Positions 58,605-64,000 of a stretch of DNA of 64,000 bases are shown one piece after another; within the stretch, counting starts at the first letter, position 1; every line of letters starts with the position of its first letter. This stretch comes from Sulfurimonas sp. Its GTDB lineage: Bacteria; Campylobacterota; Campylobacteria; Campylobacterales; Sulfurimonadaceae. The translations under genes and the position numbers were made by a program. The notes below the pieces were generated by a model that ran no database searches, had not been told where the DNA came from, and saw only the letters and a list, made by a program, of their open reading frames with translations. The DNA lies in the NCBI RefSeq assembly GCF_028694605.1, contig NZ_JAQVKP010000007.1:1-64000 (forward strand), written 5' to 3'.

Positions 58605-60248
58605 ATGAATCTCTTTTCGTATGATATAAGTGAAAAATTTAAAAAAAGTGTTGCCTACTTCTCAATGGAATTTGCCATTGACCAATCACTTAAAATCTAC
58701 TCGGGTGGGCTTGGCTTTTTAGCCGGCTCGCATATGCGCAGTGCGTATGACCTTAGACAAAATGTGGTGGGAGTGGGGATTTTATGGAGTTTTGGGTACT
58801 ATGACCAGTCACGCAATGAAGACAGAACGCTCAAGCCGCACTACACAAGAAAGTTCTACTATTTTTTAGAGGAGCTTGAACACAAAGTAGTAGTAAAGAT
58901 AAATAGCGTAGATGTTACCGTCAAGGGTTTTTTGCTTCGTTCTGAAGTTTTCGGAACGGCTCCCGTTGTCTTGCTCTCAACAGATACCGATGAGAACGAC
59001 TACCTCTCAAGAACCATTACCCACAAACTTTATGACGGCAATCAGCGTACCCGTGTGGCTCAGGAGATAGTTCTTGGCATCGGCGGAGCAAAAATGCTTG
59101 AAGCCATCAACCACAAGCCTGATATCTACCATATGAACGAGGGGCATGCGCTTCCGCTTGTTTATGAGCTTTATGGCAAATATGGCGATATGAATGAGGT
59201 ACGTAAACATGTCGTCTTTACTACACACACGCCCGAAGCGGCGGGAAATGAGACACATGATATCGGCTTCTTGCATGAGATGGGGTTTTTCAACGGTCTG
59301 GATTTGCATCATGTCAGAATGCTTAGCGGCTACAAGCAAGACAACCATTTTAGCCTTACAGTGGGTGCGCTTAGAAGCGCAAAGATAGCAAATGCCGTCT
59401 CAAAGATACATGGTATGATAGCAAATGAGATGTGGTCGGGTGTGAATGGGCGATGTGAAATTATCTCTATCACCAATGCGCAAAACAAAAAGTACTGGAC
59501 GGACAAAACGCTTATCCGTGCGCTTGACGAGCATGAGGATTATGAAGTTTTGGCACGTAAAAAACACCTTAAAAAAGTGCTTTTTGATGTGGTGGCAGAC
59601 CAGACGGGCAAGATGTTTGACCCTGAAGTTCTTACTATCGTATGGGCAAGAAGATTTGCGGAGTACAAAAGACCCGGGCTTTTAAAGTACGACTATGAAC
59701 GCTTTGTAAGACTTATAACCGATGCGCAAAAACCTATCCAAGTTATCTGGGCAGGGAAACCTTATCCGACTGATTACGGAGCCATAGAGATGTTTAATGA
59801 ACTTATCCAAATGAGCCACCACTTTAAAAATATGGCGGTACTCATCGGGTATGAACTCTCCTTGTCAAAACTGCTCAAACAGGGAAGCGATGTGTGGCTA
59901 AATACGCCAAGAATTACCCGTGAAGCAAGCGGAACAAGCGGAATGACGGCAAGCATGAACGGCTCCATCCATTTCTCCATAGATGACGGCTGGAATCCGG
60001 AGTTTGCAAAACACGGTAAAAATGCCTTTACTATTCCGCCGCTTGACTACAAACTCCCAAACAACGAACAAGACAGAATCGACAATAAAAATATGATGGA
60101 TATTTTGGAAAATACCATCATCCCGACCTACTACGACAAACCAAAAGAGTGGGTGGTCATCATGAGAAATGCGATGACGGATGTGGAGATAGAGTTTGAC
60201 TCAGGGCGCATGGCGGCTGAGTATTATGAGAGAATGTTCAACATTTAA
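58605..60248 (+). CDS. glgP: Alpha-glucan phosphorylase-family protein lacking the PLP lysine
   Basis: A 547-residue GT35-family protein of the short alpha-glucan phosphorylase type: VAYFSMEFAIDQSLKIYSGG, IYHMNEGHALPLVYEL, FTTHTPEAAGNE and WARRFAEYKRPGLL are all family features. The PLP signature reads EASGTSGMTASMNG: the pyridoxal-phosphate lysine (GMK) is threonine (T448, codon ACG). It therefore may not use PLP as classical phosphorylases do. It starts a cluster with pfkA, a fused sugar enzyme and a GH57 enzyme. A role in glycogen/maltodextrin turnover is likely, the exact reaction uncertain. Confidence 0.85.
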   Translation: MNLFSYDISEKFKKSVAYFSMEFAIDQSLKIYSGGLGFLAGSHMRSAYDLRQNVVGVGILWSFGYYDQSRNEDRTLKPHYTRKFYYFLEELEHKVVVKINSVDVTVKGFLLRSEVFGTAPVVLLSTDTDENDYLSRTITHKLYDGNQRTRVAQEIVLGIGGAKMLEAINHKPDIYHMNEGHALPLVYELYGKYGDMNEVRKHVVFTTHTPEAAGNETHDIGFLHEMGFFNGLDLHHVRMLSGYKQDNHFSLTVGALRSAKIANAVSKIHGMIANEMWSGVNGRCEIISITNAQNKKYWTDKTLIRALDEHEDYEVLARKKHLKKVLFDVVADQTGKMFDPEVLTIVWARRFAEYKRPGLLKYDYERFVRLITDAQKPIQVIWAGKPYPTDYGAIEMFNELIQMSHHFKNMAVLIGYELSLSKLLKQGSDVWLNTPRITREASGTSGMTASMNGSIHFSIDDGWNPEFAKHGKNAFTIPPLDYKLPNNEQDRIDNKNMMDILENTIIPTYYDKPKEWVVIMRNAMTDVEIEFDSGRMAAEYYERMFNI

Positions 60249-60257
60249 GGAGAAAAT

Positions 60258-61217
60258 ATGGCATTTGCGATAATGTGTTCAGGCGGCGATGCACCAGGGA
60301 TGAATCCCGCTATCAAAAAATTTGTGGATTATGTCTATAAAAAAGGGGAGATTCCCTACCTTATCTATGACGGGCTGGAGGGGCTGATAGATAAAAAGAT
60401 AAAAAGAGCGACCCATTCTGATGTCTCAGGCATACTGCATGATGGTGGAACAATCATCCGCTCTTCTCGCTCCAAGCGCTTTTTTGAGCATAGCTATAGA
60501 ATGCAGGCATACTACAACCTTAAAGAGTTTGACATCACAAAACTTATAGTGCTTGGCGGCGATGGCTCGTTTCGTGCGATGGAGAGGTTTAGTTCTGAGT
60601 TCGATATAAACTTTGTCGGCATTCCCTCAACCATAGACAACGACATATACGGAACGGACTACTGTTTGGGAGTGGACACGGCACTTAATGTTATCCGTGA
60701 TGCGCTCGATAAGATTCGTGATACTGCATCCTCTTTTAACCGTGCTTTTTTGGTTGAAGTGATGGGCAGAGACTGCGGCTATCTCGCTATCGTCTCTGCT
60801 ATGATAAGCGGTGCGGAGGTTTGTGTCATTCCTGAAGCTCCATCTATCTCAGACTCTCTTGCAAAACGGCTTAAAAAAGAGGTTGAAGAGGGAAGAAACT
60901 ATGTCCTTGCCATCGTTGCAGAGGGGACAAAAAAAACGACAGAGGTCTATAACTGGATTCAAGAAGAGATAGGGCTTGAAACTCGGGTAAGTATCTTGGG
61001 GCATATCCAGCGGGGCGGCAATCCTACCGTTTATGACAGACTTATGGCATTTGACTTTGTTGTTTTGGCAGTGGATTATTTGATGGAGCATGCAAACTCA
61101 AACAAAGTAGCGGTCTATAAAAAAGGCGAATTTGCCCTTATGGAGATAGAAGATGTAGTCTCCGGCAAATACCAACTGCCAAAGCGTTACCTCGATGCTC
61201 TGAATTTACTTGATTAG
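60258..61217 (+). CDS. pfkA: 6-Phosphofructokinase
   Basis: Phosphorylates fructose-6-phosphate. The 319-residue protein has IMCSGGDAPGMNPAIKKF, ILHDGGTIIRSSR, VLGGDGSFRAME (the GGDGS form of ATP-dependent enzymes rather than GGDDT of PPi enzymes), IPSTIDNDIYG with the catalytic aspartate and GHIQRGGNP. It follows the glucan phosphorylase by 9 nt. Many Sulfurimonas-like autotrophs depend on gluconeogenesis, so its presence next to glycogen genes suggests storage-polymer breakdown through glycolysis (inference). Confidence 0.93.
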   Translation: MAFAIMCSGGDAPGMNPAIKKFVDYVYKKGEIPYLIYDGLEGLIDKKIKRATHSDVSGILHDGGTIIRSSRSKRFFEHSYRMQAYYNLKEFDITKLIVLGGDGSFRAMERFSSEFDINFVGIPSTIDNDIYGTDYCLGVDTALNVIRDALDKIRDTASSFNRAFLVEVMGRDCGYLAIVSAMISGAEVCVIPEAPSISDSLAKRLKKEVEEGRNYVLAIVAEGTKKTTEVYNWIQEEIGLETRVSILGHIQRGGNPTVYDRLMAFDFVVLAVDYLMEHANSNKVAVYKKGEFALMEIEDVVSGKYQLPKRYLDALNLLD

Positions 61218-61249
61218 ATTAGAAATTACATAAAAAGGAATTATTGAAA

Positions 61250-63757
61250 ATGAAAGCCGTAGTTATGGCGGGCGGATTTGGGACACGAATCCAACCTTTG
61301 ACACACTCAAGACCAAAACCGATGCTCCCCATAGTCAACCGACCGATGATGGAACACACTATGATGATGCTAAAAGATTTGGGTATCAGCGAGTTTATCG
61401 TTTTGCTCTACTTTAAACCTGAGATTATTCAAAACTATTTTGGCGACGGAAGCGCATTTGGCATCAAGATAACTTATGTCGTTCCCGATGATGACTACGG
61501 CACGGCGGGAGCGGTAAAGCTTGCCTCGGAGTATATAGGAGATGAAAATTTTATCGTTATCAGCGGTGACCTTGTAACCGACTTTGATTTTCAAAAGATT
61601 TTTGATTTTCATGCGCAAAAGGGGGCAAAACTCTCCATCGGTTTGACATCGGTAGAAAATCCGCTCCAATTTGGCGTAGTTATCGCCAACAAAGAGAATG
61701 TTATAGAGAAATTTTTAGAAAAGCCAAGCTGGGGCGAGGTCTTTAGCGATACCATCAACACTGGAATTTACATCATAGAGCCTGAGATACTCGACTTTAT
61801 ACCACGAGGCGAGAACTTTGACTTTGCAAAAAACCTCTTTCCATCACTTATGAGCAAAAGCATCCCCCTTATGGGCTGCAACCTTGAGGGCTACTGGCGG
61901 GATGTGGGCAATCCAGAGAGCTACCGTGAGGTTTATGACGATATCTTAAACGGCAGAGTGGGGTTTAAGTTCGGCGGTTTTGTAAAACACTATCCAGACG
62001 GTGTGCTTTACAGTGAAGAAGCGTACGAGTTTGACCACTCCATAAAGATAGTCGGAAATGTCGTACTTGGCAAAAATGTAAAGATAAAAGACGGCACAAA
62101 ACTAAGCAATGTCGTTATCGGCGACAATGTCTCCATCGGTGCGGCGTGCAACATCGCAAATACGGTTATCTGGAGTGATGTAAAAATCAAAAAAAATGTC
62201 AAACTTGATAACTCTGTTATCTGCAACGACAATGTTATAGAGAAAAATGTCACCGCAAAAGCGGGCGTTATCCTCTCCGAGGGGTGCGAAGTGGGCGAAC
62301 TTGCATCATTTGAGCAGGATGTTACCATCTGGCCGGACAAAAAAATAGAGCCTGCTTCCATCATCAGCCACAACATAGTCTGGGGAAGCCGCTATAAAAA
62401 CTCCATCTTCCAAAACGGCACTGTCAGCGGCAAGAGCAATGTCGAACTCTCATGCGAGATGGCAACCAAACTTGCCGAAGCGTTTGCGGCACAACTTCCA
62501 GTCGGTTCAAAAGTGGTTGTGGGAAGAGACTACAACAAAAGTTCACGTATGCTTAAGCGTGCCTTTTTAGGCGGACTTCTCTCTGCCGGAGTGAATGTTT
62601 TGGATCTCAAAAACACACCGCCTGCCGTTTTGCGCTATACCATAGCAAACAGCGGTAAAATCGCCGGAGGCGCACACTTTAAGCAGAGCATCTTTAACCC
62701 CACAGAGTCAGAGATTACACTTTTTAACGATGAAGCGATTCGCATCGACTCTAACAGTGCAAAAAACATCGAAAAAGCGTTCTTTACAGAGAAGTTTCGC
62801 AGGGTTGACTTCTCTCGCATCGGAGAGATAAAAGAGAGTATGCACCACCATGAGTGCCACAACTACAAAAGTGCCGTTGAGAGCAGGATAGACCAAAATA
62901 TCATCAAGTGTTCCGCTTTTAAAGTGGCGGTTGACTTGATGCACGGCTCAACGGCAGACATCTTTCCAAACATATTAAACGATATCGGTGTTGAAAATAT
63001 CATCTTAAACGCTTATCATGACGAACATAAACTTTCCAACTTTACAGCGCTGAAAAAACGCTCCGAGGAGAATATAAGCAAAATCGTCTCTACTCTTGAT
63101 TACAACATGGGCGTGATGATTTATCCAAATGCGCAGAGTATCTCTCTAGTCACTGATGATGGAGAGGTGCTTGATATGGTCAAGGGGCTTTTGGCGGTGC
63201 TGCATCTTCTTGACATGTACTCAAGCAAGACAAAGAAAAAGGTCTTTTTGCCTACTTGGGCGCCAGATATCATCTCATTTAAAAACCTTGAGATTCAAAG
63301 AGGCAAATATGCAAACTTTAAAGCCGCACAGTTGCGGGAGTATGCGCTTATCGCCACAGTGGACGGGAACTTTGCTTTTAGCGATTTTGGCGTTTACAGA
63401 GATGCGATGTTTGCAAGCCTCAGAATCATGGAGATGCTAAGTTGCAGCCATCTTAAACTCTCCGAGATTTCAAAGATGATTGCGCATTTTTACTATAAAC
63501 AAGCAAAGATAGCATGCACTCAGTCACTCAAAGGCAAAATGATGCGCAAGTTTTTAGAGGATGCCAAAGGCAAACGCTCCTCTTCGGAAGACGGCGTGAA
63601 AATTTGGGAAAACGACACGGACTGGATTTTGATGATTCCTGACCAGTACGACGACCATCTCAATCTCTACATCCAAGCCAGCAATGAAGCAAGCGGCGAG
63701 GCACTTTTAGAGAGTTATACGCAAAAAATCAAAAACTATGCAGGTGAGAAAGAGTGA
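61250..63757 (+). CDS. Sugar nucleotidyltransferase / left-handed helix / degenerate phosphomutase fusion
   Basis: An 835-residue fusion. Residues 1-235 are a nucleotidyltransferase (KAVVMAGGFGTRIQPLT, FIVISGDLVTDFDF, GTAGAVKLA, YWRDVGNPESY). Residues 240-370 are a hexapeptide left-handed helix. Residues 375-835 follow the alpha-phosphohexomutase fold but lack the phosphoserine loop (TASHNP replaced by GAHFKQSIFNPTES, near 475) and the DGDGDR metal loop. Such fusions occur in GDP-mannose/glucose-1-phosphate pyrophosphorylase families; nucleotide-sugar synthesis is likely, mutase activity doubtful. ATG 61250 has AAGGAA 9 nt upstream; TTG 61244 is in frame. Confidence 0.85.
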   Translation: MKAVVMAGGFGTRIQPLTHSRPKPMLPIVNRPMMEHTMMMLKDLGISEFIVLLYFKPEIIQNYFGDGSAFGIKITYVVPDDDYGTAGAVKLASEYIGDENFIVISGDLVTDFDFQKIFDFHAQKGAKLSIGLTSVENPLQFGVVIANKENVIEKFLEKPSWGEVFSDTINTGIYIIEPEILDFIPRGENFDFAKNLFPSLMSKSIPLMGCNLEGYWRDVGNPESYREVYDDILNGRVGFKFGGFVKHYPDGVLYSEEAYEFDHSIKIVGNVVLGKNVKIKDGTKLSNVVIGDNVSIGAACNIANTVIWSDVKIKKNVKLDNSVICNDNVIEKNVTAKAGVILSEGCEVGELASFEQDVTIWPDKKIEPASIISHNIVWGSRYKNSIFQNGTVSGKSNVELSCEMATKLAEAFAAQLPVGSKVVVGRDYNKSSRMLKRAFLGGLLSAGVNVLDLKNTPPAVLRYTIANSGKIAGGAHFKQSIFNPTESEITLFNDEAIRIDSNSAKNIEKAFFTEKFRRVDFSRIGEIKESMHHHECHNYKSAVESRIDQNIIKCSAFKVAVDLMHGSTADIFPNILNDIGVENIILNAYHDEHKLSNFTALKKRSEENISKIVSTLDYNMGVMIYPNAQSISLVTDDGEVLDMVKGLLAVLHLLDMYSSKTKKKVFLPTWAPDIISFKNLEIQRGKYANFKAAQLREYALIATVDGNFAFSDFGVYRDAMFASLRIMEMLSCSHLKLSEISKMIAHFYYKQAKIACTQSLKGKMMRKFLEDAKGKRSSSEDGVKIWENDTDWILMIPDQYDDHLNLYIQASNEASGEALLESYTQKIKNYAGEKE

Positions 63758-64000
63758 ATATAGCATTTATATGGCATATGCACCAGCCTGATTACAGAAA
63801 TACCGACGGTATTATGCAGATGCCGTGGGTCTTTTTACATGCTATAAAAGACTACTACGATATGCCGTGGATGTTGGAGCGGCACGGAACGCTTAAAGCA
63901 ACTTTCAACATCACTCCGCCGCTTATCGCACAGCTCAAACTCTACTACAAAAACCCAGAGGCAAACGACAAATTTCTCTCTCTTTGGCTAAGAGATATCG
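63754..64000 (+). CDS. GH57-family glycoside hydrolase (5' part)
   Basis: The first 82 codons of a gene that continues past the window. It starts at GTG 63754, overlapping the previous stop (GTGA). The N terminus IAFIWHMHQPDYRN with a metal/catalytic-region histidine cluster and MPWVFLHAIKDYYDMP is typical of GH57 enzymes (alpha-amylase, 4-alpha-glucanotransferase, branching enzyme or alpha-galactosidase-like). Specificity cannot be told from this part. Confidence 0.88.
   Translation, partial: MNIAFIWHMHQPDYRNTDGIMQMPWVFLHAIKDYYDMPWMLERHGTLKATFNITPPLIAQLKLYYKNPEANDKFLSLWLRDI

Overview
The window looks like a chromosomal segment of a Campylobacterota (Epsilonproteobacteria) organism, most likely close to Sulfurimonas. 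The DNA is AT-rich, genes are tightly packed with many 1-20 nt overlaps, and predicted proteins resemble Campylobacter/Helicobacter/Sulfurimonas families. Gene order recalls Campylobacter jejuni: pyrD/M16 peptidase/dapA/SDR, cysS/murJ/DUF342/ruvA/ddl/hydrolase/murF, lepB/folD/hemL, and TPR/CiaD-like/purU. These synteny statements come from memory and were not searched. Multiheme cytochromes, flagellar genes and a c-di-GMP enzyme fit a motile, respiring free-living bacterium.

Layout. 0-8 kb: a degraded GGDEF-EAL gene, an RNase H-fold protein, then a long minus-strand run (pepA, trpB, apt, coiled-coil protein, rpiB, M50 protease, lepB, folD). 8-15 kb: small cytochrome c plus a CitE-like lyase, tonB, hemL with two small membrane proteins, a PAS-like protein and rpoD. 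15-20.5 kb: flgF-flgG, leuD-leuB, TPR and CiaD-like proteins, purU, trmL and a 48-residue membrane peptide. 20.5-21 kb: a gene-free stretch holding a roughly 270-nt element whose ends form a 29-bp stem with two G-U pairs, ending in a T-run. 21-30 kb: S24 (LexA/CI-like) regulator, NlpC/P60 lipoprotein, pentaheme cytochrome, an unusual ligase-tail/ACP/acyltransferase fusion, MFS exporter, glpQ, DnaJ-like, pcm, AmrS-type radical SAM. 30-35 kb: hemD, fabL-like, dapA, M16 protease, pyrD.

35.0-40.4 kb is the most distinctive block: six overlapping minus-strand genes encoding a UbiA-type phosphoribosyl transferase, GtrA, DprE1-like oxidase, DprE2-like reductase, an ArnT/PMT-like glycosyltransferase and a HAD phosphatase. 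Together they can account for a complete polyprenyl-phosphate-D-arabinofuranose pathway plus a transferase that uses the product, better known from mycobacterial cell-wall synthesis. A UDP-glucose dehydrogenase gene diverges from it.

40.5-55.5 kb: DJ-1 family, rRNA methyltransferase, NDH-2-like oxidoreductase, cysS, a CcdAB toxin-antitoxin pair, murJ, DUF342/FapA, ruvA, ddl, alpha/beta hydrolase, murF and a TRAP transporter membrane pair (dctQM) without dctP. 55.5-57.5 kb is a small accessory island: DUF4258/DUF2283 pair, a REP-like palindrome fused to a truncated HNH nuclease, and a MazF-type toxin with antitoxin driven by a near-consensus sigma70 promoter. 57.5-64 kb: corA, then a storage-glucan/sugar cluster (alpha-glucan phosphorylase-like enzyme lacking the PLP lysine, pfkA, a nucleotidyltransferase fused to a degenerate phosphomutase, and the start of a GH57 enzyme).

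No tRNA, rRNA, CRISPR array or complete insertion sequence was recognised.
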